NCBI RefSeq assembly: GCF_002303885.1
Contig: NZ_MRCM01000019.1
Coordinates: forward strand, 62,001-126,000
Origin: Flavobacterium sp. ACN2
GTDB lineage: Bacteria; Bacteroidota; Bacteroidia; Flavobacteriales; Flavobacteriaceae
Direction: 5' to 3'
DNA length: 64,000 bases
This document shows, piece after piece, positions 16,789 through 25,814 of this stretch. Position numbers and translations under genes: made by a program. The notes under the pieces were generated by a model. It was not told the DNA's origin. It did not search any database and was given only the letters and a program-made list of their open reading frames with translations. Position 1 is the first letter of the stretch; each line of letters begins with the position of its first letter.

Positions 16789-16890
16789 ATGAACACAAAC
16801 CACAATAGAATAAAAGTCGCTGATTTAGAAACAAATGAGCATGATAAAATTTTAATTACAAACTCCAATGGCGAATTGGAGTTTAGTGAT
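16789..16890 (+). repeat. Leader-module direct repeat, copy 2
   Basis: Second 102-bp copy of the fibre N-terminal module, nearly identical in DNA to copy 1 at 15780-15881. Confidence 0.85.
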
Positions 16891-17253
16891 CTAACCTCTG
16901 CTTTAGATTTTAAAACAATCAATGGAGAATCAATTCTTGGAAGTGGAAATATCGACCTATCAAACAAGCAAGATATTTCAAACCAATTAGAAGTAAACTC
17001 AAGCCAAGTCATTCCTTCTAATTGGCACGGTAAAACTGTACTCTTTACCACTAACTGTACCATTACAGTACCTGCTTCATTGCCCCAAAGTTTCATTTTT
17101 AACGGGATTACATTACCAGGAGTAAGCTTAACGTGGGCAATTACTGCCCCACATACTTGGTTGTTTGGAGTTCCATCAGTAACAAGCGAAAAGCAGATTT
17201 TTACTTTTACAAAAAGAGGAGCAACAAATGGTGTCTTATTATTAGGCGTATAA
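16789..17253 (+). CDS. Short fibre-like protein with shared leader module, copy 2
   Basis: A 154-residue protein with the same 34-residue N-terminus as its neighbours, then a short linker containing 'TINGESILGSGNIDLSNKQD', a pattern frequent in phage fibre shafts, and a small beta-rich tip (about 70-154) with 'GKTVLFTTNCTITVPASLP'. No signal peptide is present. It starts 4 nt after the upstream stop and ends 2 nt before the start of the DUF285-type repeat protein, so translational coupling is likely. The short tip could be a complete small fibre, or this gene may act as the docking half of a two-gene fibre with the following protein, which lacks the leader. The second idea is speculative. Confidence 0.65.
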   Translation: MNTNHNRIKVADLETNEHDKILITNSNGELEFSDLTSALDFKTINGESILGSGNIDLSNKQDISNQLEVNSSQVIPSNWHGKTVLFTTNCTITVPASLPQSFIFNGITLPGVSLTWAITAPHTWLFGVPSVTSEKQIFTFTKRGATNGVLLLGV

Positions 17254-17255
17254 TT

Positions 17256-19415
17256 ATGGGAGCTTTACTTCAAAACACCATTTTTGGGAAAAGTAAAAAC
17301 TCTTTTGTTTCTACTTGGCGAACTTCTAATATTTCTACTGGATCTACTTCAAATACACAAATAAAACTGCCCTTAGTTGCATCAGGGACTTACAATTTTA
17401 TAGTTGATTGGGGTGACGGAACTTCTAACACTATCACTATTTGGAATCAAGCTGAAACTACACATACTTATGCATCAGCAGGAGATTATACCATAAAAAT
17501 AAATGGGGTTTGTACTGGATGGCAGTTTAATAATACTGGTGATAGACTCAAGATTTTATCAGTTGAAAGATGGGGTAGAAATTTTAGACTTGGAACTAAT
17601 CAAGGAAGTTATTTTTATGGTTGCGCTAATCTACGATTAGATTTCGTCTCTGATGTTTTAAACCTTAATGGAACCAGTAGTTTAGCTAGTGCTTTTAGAT
17701 TTTGCAATGTGCTTACAACAATTAACAGATCTAACGAATGGAACACGTCGTCCATTACTAACATCAGCTATATTTCTCAGTACTCTCCATTATTCAATCC
17801 TCTAATAAGCTTATGGAACGTAGGAAATGTTACCACTATGCAAGGTGCTTTTTTTGCTTCTGGTTTTAATGGCGACATAAGCAATTGGGACACTTCTAAA
17901 AATACTACCTTTTATTTAACTTTCGCTGATAATACTAATTTTAATCAAGATATTGGGGGTTGGGATACAGGTAATGTACTAAATATGCAACAAATGTTTC
18001 AAAGTGCAGCAGCATTTAACCAACCAATAAACTCTTGGAATACATCTAAGGTAACAAACATGGCCAGTATGTTTCAAACTGCTTTAGCATTTAATCAAAA
18101 TATTGGCTCTTGGAATGTTTCAAAATCAACAAATTTTTCAAGTATGTTTCAAGGCGCAACCTATTTTAATAATGGAGAAAGCTCAGACATAAATAATTGG
18201 CAAATAAATACAAATGCTGCTGTTAACATGCAACAAATGTTTAATAAGGCATCTTCATTTAACCAACCGTTAAATAATTGGAATACTGAAAATGTTACAA
18301 ACATGAATCTTATGTTTGGTTCTACAGATTTTTTTAATCAAAACATAGGAGCTTGGAATGTTAGTAAAGTGACAAATTTTTCGAGTATGTTTAATACTGC
18401 AAGAGAATTTAACAATGGTGGCAGTCCAGATATAAATAACTGGATTTTAAACACAACTGCTAATATTGTGATGGATAGTATGTTTAACAATGCAAATAAA
18501 TTCAATCAGAACATCGGCAATTGGAATGTATCAAGAGTTACTACTTTTCAACAAATGTTTTTAAATGCAACTATGTTTAACAATGGTGGTAGTTCAGATA
18601 TAAATAATTGGCAACTAAGTACAACATTCGATATAAATATTTCACAAATGTTCGCAAATGCTATTGCTTTCAATCAAAACATTGGTTCTTGGAATGTTTC
18701 TATGGTAACAACATTTACTGGAATGTTTCAAGGTGCTAAAGCATTCAATAACGGAGGGAGTTCTTCAATAAATGGATGGCCAATTAAAACAACTGGGAGT
18801 GTGATAATGACAAGTATGTTTAAAGACGCAATTTCATTCAATCAACCAGTAGGTTTGTGGAATGTTTCAAATGTTACAAGTATGTATGCTATGTTTTATG
18901 GCTGTAAAAATTTTAATCAGAACATATCCACTTGGAACACTATTGGTGTAACAACTATGAATGCGATGTTTTTTAATGCCATAAATTTCAATCAACCAAT
19001 AGGTTCATGGAATGTTTCAAATGTTACAATTATGAGTTTTATGTTTTGCGTTGATTCGGCTGGAGGGGGCAATATGCAATTTAACCAACCAATAGGTTCT
19101 TGGGATGTTTCAAAAGTTACAAATATGAATGGCATGTTTGATGGCCTTTCATTTACCTCTTTATTCAATCAAAACATAGGTTCGTGGAATATATCAAACG
19201 TTACAAATTTCGGAAATTTCATGAGGAAAAAAACTGCTTCTAATTTTTCAACTACAAATCTAGATGCAATTTATAATGGATGGAGTAGTAGACTAGTTCA
19301 ACCCAATATTAATATACTTTTTGGCACAGCAAAATATACATCTGCATCAAGTGCTGGAAGGGCAATTTTAACTGGAACACCTAATAACTGGGTAATTACG
19401 GATGGGGGAATGTAA
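17256..19415 (+). CDS. PKD-like plus DUF285/BspA-like repeat protein (719 aa)
   Basis: I use the ATG at 17256, two nt after the upstream stop; the longer reading frame from a TTG at 17133 overlaps the upstream gene. The N-terminal region has a PKD-like domain with 'VDWGDGTSN' and 'HTYASAGDYTIKI' (about residues 25-90). From about residue 165 there are some 18 tandem units of 24-28 residues of the DUF285 type, pattern 'FNQ.IG.WN.S.VTNM..MF..A..'. In the middle, short units alternate with longer 'FNNGGSSDINNW' units. A 'GTPNNWVITDGG' tail closes the protein. Such leucine-rich-like solenoids usually mediate binding on cell surfaces, yet no signal peptide or sorting domain is present. It probably forms a rigid binding arm of the particle. 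Confidence 0.75.
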   Translation: MGALLQNTIFGKSKNSFVSTWRTSNISTGSTSNTQIKLPLVASGTYNFIVDWGDGTSNTITIWNQAETTHTYASAGDYTIKINGVCTGWQFNNTGDRLKILSVERWGRNFRLGTNQGSYFYGCANLRLDFVSDVLNLNGTSSLASAFRFCNVLTTINRSNEWNTSSITNISYISQYSPLFNPLISLWNVGNVTTMQGAFFASGFNGDISNWDTSKNTTFYLTFADNTNFNQDIGGWDTGNVLNMQQMFQSAAAFNQPINSWNTSKVTNMASMFQTALAFNQNIGSWNVSKSTNFSSMFQGATYFNNGESSDINNWQINTNAAVNMQQMFNKASSFNQPLNNWNTENVTNMNLMFGSTDFFNQNIGAWNVSKVTNFSSMFNTAREFNNGGSPDINNWILNTTANIVMDSMFNNANKFNQNIGNWNVSRVTTFQQMFLNATMFNNGGSSDINNWQLSTTFDINISQMFANAIAFNQNIGSWNVSMVTTFTGMFQGAKAFNNGGSSSINGWPIKTTGSVIMTSMFKDAISFNQPVGLWNVSNVTSMYAMFYGCKNFNQNISTWNTIGVTTMNAMFFNAINFNQPIGSWNVSNVTIMSFMFCVDSAGGGNMQFNQPIGSWDVSKVTNMNGMFDGLSFTSLFNQNIGSWNISNVTNFGNFMRKKTASNFSTTNLDAIYNGWSSRLVQPNINILFGTAKYTSASSAGRAILTGTPNNWVITDGGM

Positions 19416-19483
19416 AATTTTCTCAATTCTTTTTTTAAGTCCTCTAAACAACTTTATACTTAAAATAAAAAATATAATAAATA

Positions 19484-19585
19484 ATGAGCACAAATCACAA
19501 CAGAATAAAAGTGGCTGATTTGGAAACAAATGAGCCTGATAAAATATTAAAAACAAATGGAAATGGAGAACTAGAGTTCAGTGAT
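19484..19585 (+). repeat. Leader-module direct repeat, copy 3 (diverged)
   Basis: Third copy of the 102-bp fibre leader. The protein is conserved but the DNA is more diverged than between copies 1 and 2, pointing to an older duplication. Confidence 0.8.
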
Positions 19586-20566
19586 ATTTCACAAAAAGAG
19601 TCTGATCCTGTTTCTGCAACTACTTCAGGCATTGTCAATAATACAGCTCTTCAAGAATTGGGAGGTGTAGATAAAACAATTAATGGGCTTAGAATCGGTA
19701 AGGGTAACAATTCTATGACTCGTAATACCGCTTTAGGTCTATCTAGTTTAGAGGTTAACACTACAGGAGATTTTAATACTGCAATAGGTTGGAATTCTTT
19801 AAAGACTAATACTACAGGAGCTAGCAATACAGCTGTAGGTGTAGCTACTTTATTCTCTAATACTGAAGGCATTAACAATACTGCATTAGGTAGATTTGCT
19901 TTATACTATAATACTACAGGACAAAGTAATACAGCCATAGGATATTCTGCTTTAACATATAACACATCAGGAATCTACAACACAGCAGTAGGAAATTCCG
20001 CCTTATACAAAAATACAGGGTCTCTTAATACTGCGCTAGGTTTTAGAGCTGGAGGAGAAGTGACTACAGGAAGTAATAATATATTATTAGGATTTCAGGC
20101 AGGAAGAGCTCTAACAACAGGAATTAAAAACTTGTTAATTGAAAATACCGTTAATGATGGAGTAAAAACAGGAAGTAGAAATACTATTTTAAATCCTTCT
20201 CAAAATGTTACTGGAATCGTAGATGGAAATAACAATACTATTATTGGAGGAGTTGTTACATCTGATGTTACCGATCATATAATTTTAGGAACAGGATATG
20301 GACTAATTGGTTTTATTAGCGATAATACAGGTTTAACAAGAGTTCCTAGACAGACTAATCCTTTAATAACAGGTGATACAACAGGAAAAGCTATAATCAC
20401 AAAAGAATATTTAGCTACGAGTTTACCTTCATTGACAACAGCAAAAGCGGCTCCAACTTCTGCCACAGCTACAGGAGTAAAAGGAGATATTAGAATCGAT
20501 AATGATTATGTATATGTCTGTGTAAACACAAACACTTGGAAAAGAAGTGCATTAACAACTTGGTAG
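19484..20566 (+). CDS. Tail-fibre protein with YadA-head-like repeats
   Basis: A 360-residue protein. Residues 1-34 are the third copy of the shared leader. Residues about 75-205 are tandem ~23-residue units of the type 'NTA.G..SL..NT.G..NTA.G', as in the left-handed trimeric beta-roll heads of YadA-type adhesins and many phage fibres; trimerisation is therefore likely. The C-terminus 'GVKGDIRIDNDYVYVC...NTWKRSALTTW' is a common fibre ending. There is no Sec signal or membrane anchor, which rules out a conventional trimeric autotransporter. It is the last gene of the block, 68 nt after the repeat protein and followed by a strong terminator. Confidence 0.75.
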   Translation: MSTNHNRIKVADLETNEPDKILKTNGNGELEFSDISQKESDPVSATTSGIVNNTALQELGGVDKTINGLRIGKGNNSMTRNTALGLSSLEVNTTGDFNTAIGWNSLKTNTTGASNTAVGVATLFSNTEGINNTALGRFALYYNTTGQSNTAIGYSALTYNTSGIYNTAVGNSALYKNTGSLNTALGFRAGGEVTTGSNNILLGFQAGRALTTGIKNLLIENTVNDGVKTGSRNTILNPSQNVTGIVDGNNNTIIGGVVTSDVTDHIILGTGYGLIGFISDNTGLTRVPRQTNPLITGDTTGKAIITKEYLATSLPSLTTAKAAPTSATATGVKGDIRIDNDYVYVCVNTNTWKRSALTTW

Positions 20567-20605
20567 AATAAATTCTCTTTTTAAAACTTAATAAATCAAA
20601 ACTAA

Positions 20606-20649
20606 AAAGCCAGCATCAGATGACAAAAAAGTCTTCTTATGCTGGCTTT
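20606..20649. terminator. Bidirectional terminator between fibre block and dsbD
   Basis: Arms AAAGCCAGCAT (20606-20616) and ATGCTGGCTTT (20639-20649) pair perfectly, with A-rich and T-rich flanks. The hairpin lies between convergent genes and serves both directions. Confidence 0.8.
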
Positions 20650-20700
20650 ATTATTTAAAATAAATGAAAAGATCATCCAAAAACAATCTTTCCCAAAAAC

Positions 20701-22710
20701 TTACTTCTTAAACTTCCCAATCCCACTCTGCAACCAACCATAATACTCCTCAATATTCGGATTATAAGCAGACGGTTCTGTCAAGTTCACACTATTATTA
20801 TCTACAATTACATAAAATGGCTGGGCATTTGCTTTATATGTTTTAATCTGTAAATCGCTCCATTTGTTTCCGATGGTTTTGATTTTTTTTCCTGTTGTTT
20901 CAGAAACATATTGTTCACTTTCTGGAAGCTCCTTTTTGTCATCAACATAAAGGGAAATCAAAACCAAATCATTGTTTAAAACACCCAAAACTTTAGGATC
21001 TGACCAAACTAATTCTTCCATTTTTCTGCAGTTTACACAAGCATATCCCGTAAAATCTAACAAAACTGGTTTCCCTACTTTTTTTGCATATTCCATTCCT
21101 TTATCATAATCATGAAATGTGATAATATTTTGCGGTCCGTGTTCTGCTCCTTCTGGCAACGAACCTGTTATTTTTAACTCGGAATTACCCGAAACTCCAA
21201 GTCCGTTTGGCGATTCACTATATTGCATCGGAGGTGGAAATCCGCTGATTAATTTTAATGGAGCGCCCCAAAGTCCTGGAATCAAATAAATCGTGAAACT
21301 TAAAACGATCAATCCAAAACCTAATCTTCCAACTGAAATATGATTTAAAGGCGAATCATGTGGCAAAGTGATTTTTCCAAATAAATAAAAGGCCAGCATT
21401 CCGAAAACAGCAATCCAAATTGCAAGGAAAACTTCTCTTTCTAACCAATGCAATTGTAAAACTAAATCGGCATTTGATAAAAATTTAAAAGCCAAAGCCA
21501 GTTCCAGAAATCCTAAAACCACTTTTACCGTATTCAGCCATCCGCCAGATTTTGGCAATGCATTTAACCATCCTGGAAAAGCCGCAAATAATGAAAACGG
21601 TAATGCAATTGCAATCGAAAATCCTAACATTCCAACAATTGGCGCGATTCCGCCTTTTGAAGCCGCTTCTACCAATAAAGTTCCTACAATTGGACCTGTG
21701 CATGAAAATGATACAATGGCTAAAGCCAAAGCCATAAAGAAAATCCCAATTAATCCTCCTCTATCTGCCTGCGAATCGACTTTATTAGCTAGAGAACTTG
21801 GTAATACAATTTCGAAAGCACCCAAAAATGAACAGGCAAAAACGACCAATAAAATAAAAAAAATCAAATTAAACCAAACGTTTGTTGAAAGTGCATTTAG
21901 CGAATCGGCACCAAAAACTGCGGTCACAATAGATCCCAATAAAACATAAATAATTACGATTGAAATTCCATAAATCATGGCGTTTCTAATTCCTGCGGCT
22001 TTAGTTTTACTTTGTTTCGTAAAATAACTCACTGTCATAGGAATCATTGGAAAAACGCAAGGCGTCAGCAAAGCTGCAAATCCAGATAAAAAAGCTAAAA
22101 TAAAAATAGTCAGCAATCCTCTCGATTCCGTTTTCTTTGGTGAACCGGTAATTTCTTGTTTTGATTTTTTTTCTTCAGTCTGAGAAACCGATTTTTCTTC
22201 TTCAATTACAGAAACTTTTTTTACTATTGGATTTTCTTCGACTGAAGCCAATTTCTTTTCACTCGGAATTTTAAAAGTTAATTCTTCTGTAGACGGCGGT
22301 AAACAGTTACTGTCGTCACAAACCATAAAATCGACTTCGGCAGCAATATTCGAAACATCATCTGAAATGAATTTGATTTTTTGAGTGAAAAGCGCTTTAT
22401 CTTCAAAATATTTAATTTTCATATCGAAGATCTTATCGACTGTTTCATGTCCTTTATCCTCAGTTGTTTTTCCGATTAATTCGATTTTTTTCGGCTGATT
22501 TTTAAATGTAAAAGCCGTTGGTGAAGGTCCGCCTTCTTCAATATATTGTCCGTATAAATGCCAGCCTGATTGTATTTTCGCCTGTGCTTTTAAAAGAAAT
22601 TCTTTATCTGAAATTTTTTCTACAGTTGTCGTCCATTTTACCGGATTGTACATTTGTCCGAACATGGAAACTGAGAGCAATAACAGGAATGTAATTATGG
22701 TATTTCTCAT
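20701..22710 (-). CDS. dsbD: Thiol:disulfide interchange protein DsbD
   Basis: A 669-residue membrane protein. The start is set at 22710 (MRNTIITFLLLLSVSMFGQ), which gives a clean signal peptide; the longer frame reads back through a terminator hairpin. Domain order is: periplasmic beta domain with Cys131 and Cys136 ('VCDDSNC'), a low-complexity charged linker, eight-helix CcdA-type transporter with 'TPCVFPMIPMT' and 'SFSCTGPIVG' cysteines, and a C-terminal thioredoxin domain with CVNC at 558-561. DsbD passes electrons from cytoplasmic thioredoxin across the inner membrane to periplasmic thiol proteins. The two TlpA-type thioredoxin-fold proteins encoded upstream on the same strand are plausible acceptors. 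Confidence 0.93.
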   Translation of the reverse strand: MRNTIITFLLLLSVSMFGQMYNPVKWTTTVEKISDKEFLLKAQAKIQSGWHLYGQYIEEGGPSPTAFTFKNQPKKIELIGKTTEDKGHETVDKIFDMKIKYFEDKALFTQKIKFISDDVSNIAAEVDFMVCDDSNCLPPSTEELTFKIPSEKKLASVEENPIVKKVSVIEEEKSVSQTEEKKSKQEITGSPKKTESRGLLTIFILAFLSGFAALLTPCVFPMIPMTVSYFTKQSKTKAAGIRNAMIYGISIVIIYVLLGSIVTAVFGADSLNALSTNVWFNLIFFILLVVFACSFLGAFEIVLPSSLANKVDSQADRGGLIGIFFMALALAIVSFSCTGPIVGTLLVEAASKGGIAPIVGMLGFSIAIALPFSLFAAFPGWLNALPKSGGWLNTVKVVLGFLELALAFKFLSNADLVLQLHWLEREVFLAIWIAVFGMLAFYLFGKITLPHDSPLNHISVGRLGFGLIVLSFTIYLIPGLWGAPLKLISGFPPPMQYSESPNGLGVSGNSELKITGSLPEGAEHGPQNIITFHDYDKGMEYAKKVGKPVLLDFTGYACVNCRKMEELVWSDPKVLGVLNNDLVLISLYVDDKKELPESEQYVSETTGKKIKTIGNKWSDLQIKTYKANAQPFYVIVDNNSVNLTEPSAYNPNIEEYYGWLQSGIGKFKK

Positions 22711-22735
22711 TGTTTTTTGATTAGATTTTTGAAAA

Positions 22736-22763
22736 AAAAGAGCTGTTGGCAAACAGCTCTTTT
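22736..22763 (-). terminator. Strong hairpin with U-run 25 nt upstream of dsbD start
   Basis: Arms AAAAGAGCTGTT (22736-22747) and AACAGCTCTTTT (22752-22763) pair perfectly around a 4-nt loop; on the - strand a run of T follows. It fits termination of the M16 peptidase transcript, but its closeness to the dsbD ATG also allows a role as a leader attenuator. Confidence 0.75.
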
Positions 22764-22831
22764 GGTCTTTCACAGAAAATGGCTTACTAATTCAGATTCT
22801 AAAATGAAATAATGAAAGACGAACTATTAAA

Positions 22832-22878
22832 ATTTTAGATTTTAGATTTTAGATTTTAGATTTTAGATTTTAGATTTT
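22832..22878. repeat. Heptamer tandem repeat (ATTTTAG)6
   Basis: Six exact copies of ATTTTAG plus a partial seventh lie in the dsbD-M16 intergenic DNA. Related degenerate runs occur near 33605-33645. They are followed at about 22925-22980 by simple ACTGAGACTGA-like repeats. Confidence 0.85.
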
Positions 22879-22888
22879 GTCGCAGTAT

Positions 22889-22921
22889 AACTTTGTCAAA
22901 GTTTAAAACTTTGACAAAGTT
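22889..22921. repeat. 33-bp dispersed palindrome, copy 1
   Basis: Perfect 16-bp arms, AACTTTGTCAAAGTTT and its reverse complement, flank a single A. Each arm itself contains the small palindrome ACTTTG-T-CAAAGT. An identical sequence occurs at 25871, 38129 and 51750, always between genes. Confidence 0.9.
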
Positions 22922-22989
22922 GAACTATCTACACCGTAAACTGAGACTGAATACTGAGACTGTAAACTGAAACTGAACACTAAAAAAAA

Positions 22990-25779
22990 CTACTTCAACG
23001 GATTCCCGTCTTTATCAAGAGAACCCGATTTAATGATAATCATTTTATCCAACTGAACATATTTTTTAATCGCATCGTTTACTTGTTGTAAAGTTGCTTT
23101 ATCAATATCTTTTGGATACTGATCGATGTAATTTGGCTCTAAACCTCTTTCGATGAAGCTTAAAATAGTTCTCGCCATTCCACTTGTGGTTGACATTCCT
23201 ACTTTAAAACTTCCGATTAAATTGGTTTTCTTGTTTTCTAATTCTTCTGCTGTGATTCCGTTTTTTACCCATATATCAACCTGAACCATTGTCGCATCCA
23301 AACCTTTTTGGAATAAATTTGGATTGAAAGAAGCGTTTACAAACCAGTAACCTCCTGTTTCGATATTTCCGCCTAAACCAGAAGAAATATTATAGGTTAA
23401 ACCATCATTATCACGAACAGTCTGCATTAAACGTCCAGCAAAACCAGCCCCTAAAGTATAGTTTCCAATAAAAAACGGAATATAATCCGCATCGGCTCTT
23501 TTTAAACCCGTAAACTGTCCGACGAATAATTCTGCACTTGGTTTTTCAGGAATTGTAACCACTTCTGTTTTGGATTGTGTTTTTGCAGCTTCTTCAAATT
23601 TTAATTTTTCAGTCACTCCTCCATTCCAATTTTTAAATGATTTTTTTAGAGAAGCATTTAGGTTAGCTCCATCGGTGTCACCCACAATTACCAAACGCAT
23701 AGACGCCGTTCCAAAATATTTTTTGTGAAAAGCTTTCACTTCATCCAAAGTTGCATTTTTAATATTTGCAATATTGTCTTCTACTGTCAAACTATAATTT
23801 GGATTTCCTTTTGGATAAATCGCCTGAGATAAAGCAATGCTTCCTCTTTCACCTGGATCATTCAAATCCTGTTGTGTATTTCCAATAAATTGCTGTTTTA
23901 AATTTTCAAATTCTTTAGCATCAAACAACGGATTTCTTAATTCTTCTGCCAATAAAGCAATTACCTGATCTAAGTCTTTTTTCAAACATTTAAATCCGAT
24001 ATTAATTTTGAAACTTGAAGCATTTACATTTAATGAAACTCCTAGTTTTTGAAGTTTTTCAGAAAATTTAAACTTGTCATTCAACGTTGTTCCTTTTGAT
24101 AACATTGATGCTGTTAATGCTGGAATTACATCATTTTTAGTTTCACTGGCATAATTCCCTAAAGAAATGCTAGCCGCAACCGTAACGAAATCTTTTGCTG
24201 ATGTTTTTACCGAAACCACATCAATTCCAGATACTTTTTCTCTTTTAAAAGCTGAAGCCGATTTTTCGATTAAAGTTTCTGCAGAGATTAATTCTTCTGT
24301 TGTGTTTTTTGTTGAGGTTGGTACAGATGAAGCTTCTTCGTGAATATGTCCTTCTTCTGAATGTCTGTAATAAAACGGACCATTTTCTGCCATATAATTA
24401 CTGGCTTTTGCCGTATCATTATTTTGATTACCAGCTTGTTTCGGAATAAAATATCCTGTTGTACTTTGGTCATCAACTAAATATTTTTGAGCCACACGCA
24501 AAACATCTGCTGGAGTTACTTTTTTCAATCGGTCAACTCCTGTAATATAATCTGTCCAGTCGCCAGAAGCGATTGCTTCGTTTAATGCTGATGCAATTAC
24601 TCCAGAACCATCGCGTGCTAAAATAGTTTGTGCACTAATTTTTGCTACAACTCTATTCACCTCATCCTGAGTTACGCCTTCCTTCTGAATTTTAGCCACA
24701 ACTTCACCGATTTTAGCATCAATATCTTCGTGCTTTGAAGTTGTCGGAAAACCAACGCCAATTGTAAAAAGTCCGACTTCTTTAAAGTTTGTTGCACTTG
24801 CGTAAGAATAAATTCCTAAACGGGTATCAACAAAAGTTTTGTTTAAAATAGCAGTCGGTCCAACGCCAATAATCTGAGCCAGAATATTCAACGCAGGAAG
24901 ATCTTCTTGCAACGCCCCCGGAATTTTATACGCTTTGTTTACAACGCCCAATTCTCCAGGTTTTTTAACTGTAATTTTGCGCGCACCATATTGCTGAGGT
25001 TCTTGTGTATATGGCTGTGGCATTGCGTTTGGTGCTTTTGTAATTTTACCGAAATACTTTTCGATCAATTCAAAAACATTCTCTTTTTTGAAATCTCCAA
25101 TAATGGTTAAAGTGGCATTATCTGGCCAATAATACGTATTATAGAAATTTCTCAATACTTCAATTGGAGCGTTTTCAATATCCGATTTCCATCCAATTGT
25201 CGAATGATGATATGGATGTGCAATATAAGCCGCTGCCCAGATTTCTTTATCTAATAAACTATTCGGATTGTTTTCTCCACGCTCAAATTCGTTGCGCACA
25301 ACCGTCATTTCTGCTTCTTTATCTTCTTTCAACAATAAAGAATTACGCATTCTGTCGGCTTCGATTTGAAGCGCCAATTCGATTTTATCACTTGGCAGCG
25401 TTTCAAAATAATTCGTACGATCGTACCAAGTTGTAGCATTTAACTGTGCTCCTGTATTTTGCAGAACATCAGTAATTGTGTTTCCGTTTTTCTTATTAAA
25501 AGTTGGAGTTCCTTTAAACATTAAATGTTCTAAAAGGTGAGTCGATCCTGTATTTCCTAAAACTTCATGTTTAGAACCTACGCGATATACAATTTGTACG
25601 GTTGCAACTGGAGAAGCATTGTCCTGCAAAAGCAAAACATTCATTCCGTTTGGTTGGTATAAATATTCTTCGATTCCGCCTAATTCTTTTATTTTCTTGA
25701 AATTAACCGATTTTCCCTGCGCTGACATAAGAGCACAGAAAGCTAATGAGCAATAGCCCAGAAAGATGTATTTTTTCAT
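22990..25779 (-). CDS. M16-family zinc metalloprotease (two-domain insulinase-like)
   Basis: A 929-residue protein starting with a signal peptide ('MKKYIFLGYCSLAFCALMSA'), so it acts in the periplasm or at the outer membrane. The inverted zinc motif H-L-L-E-H is at residues 81-85, with the downstream conserved Glu expected in 'VVRNEFERGENNP'. The length fits two fused M16 repeats: an active N-terminal half and an inactive C-terminal half beginning after about residue 500, separated by a His/Glu-rich linker ('YRHSEEGHIHEE'). M16 enzymes degrade peptides inside a clam-shell chamber. It lies 3' of the TlpA/SusCD genes on the same strand, with repeats between, so co-transcription is uncertain. 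Peptide processing linked to the SusCD importer is possible. Confidence 0.9.
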   Translation of the reverse strand: MKKYIFLGYCSLAFCALMSAQGKSVNFKKIKELGGIEEYLYQPNGMNVLLLQDNASPVATVQIVYRVGSKHEVLGNTGSTHLLEHLMFKGTPTFNKKNGNTITDVLQNTGAQLNATTWYDRTNYFETLPSDKIELALQIEADRMRNSLLLKEDKEAEMTVVRNEFERGENNPNSLLDKEIWAAAYIAHPYHHSTIGWKSDIENAPIEVLRNFYNTYYWPDNATLTIIGDFKKENVFELIEKYFGKITKAPNAMPQPYTQEPQQYGARKITVKKPGELGVVNKAYKIPGALQEDLPALNILAQIIGVGPTAILNKTFVDTRLGIYSYASATNFKEVGLFTIGVGFPTTSKHEDIDAKIGEVVAKIQKEGVTQDEVNRVVAKISAQTILARDGSGVIASALNEAIASGDWTDYITGVDRLKKVTPADVLRVAQKYLVDDQSTTGYFIPKQAGNQNNDTAKASNYMAENGPFYYRHSEEGHIHEEASSVPTSTKNTTEELISAETLIEKSASAFKREKVSGIDVVSVKTSAKDFVTVAASISLGNYASETKNDVIPALTASMLSKGTTLNDKFKFSEKLQKLGVSLNVNASSFKINIGFKCLKKDLDQVIALLAEELRNPLFDAKEFENLKQQFIGNTQQDLNDPGERGSIALSQAIYPKGNPNYSLTVEDNIANIKNATLDEVKAFHKKYFGTASMRLVIVGDTDGANLNASLKKSFKNWNGGVTEKLKFEEAAKTQSKTEVVTIPEKPSAELFVGQFTGLKRADADYIPFFIGNYTLGAGFAGRLMQTVRDNDGLTYNISSGLGGNIETGGYWFVNASFNPNLFQKGLDATMVQVDIWVKNGITAEELENKKTNLIGSFKVGMSTTSGMARTILSFIERGLEPNYIDQYPKDIDKATLQQVNDAIKKYVQLDKMIIIKSGSLDKDGNPLK

Positions 25780-25814
25780 TTTTTTGTTGATATTATTTAA
25801 GCAGTGTTCAGTGT

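Noticed and set aside
17133..17255. TTG start giving a 760-residue repeat protein
   Set aside because: The extra 41 codons overlap the upstream fibre gene out of frame and have no domain character.
19484..20566. Trimeric autotransporter adhesin
   Set aside because: YadA-head-like repeats are present, but there is no Sec signal and no YadA membrane anchor; the ending is of fibre type.
3..20566. Intact prophage
   Set aside because: No integrase, terminase, portal, capsid, lysis gene or attachment site is visible in the window.
22711..22773. 21-residue N-terminal extension of DsbD
   Set aside because: It reads through the terminator hairpin and spoils the signal peptide that begins at 22710.
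22832..22878. Short tandem repeats as a CRISPR array
   Set aside because: The repeat unit is 7 bp with no spacers and no cas genes nearby.
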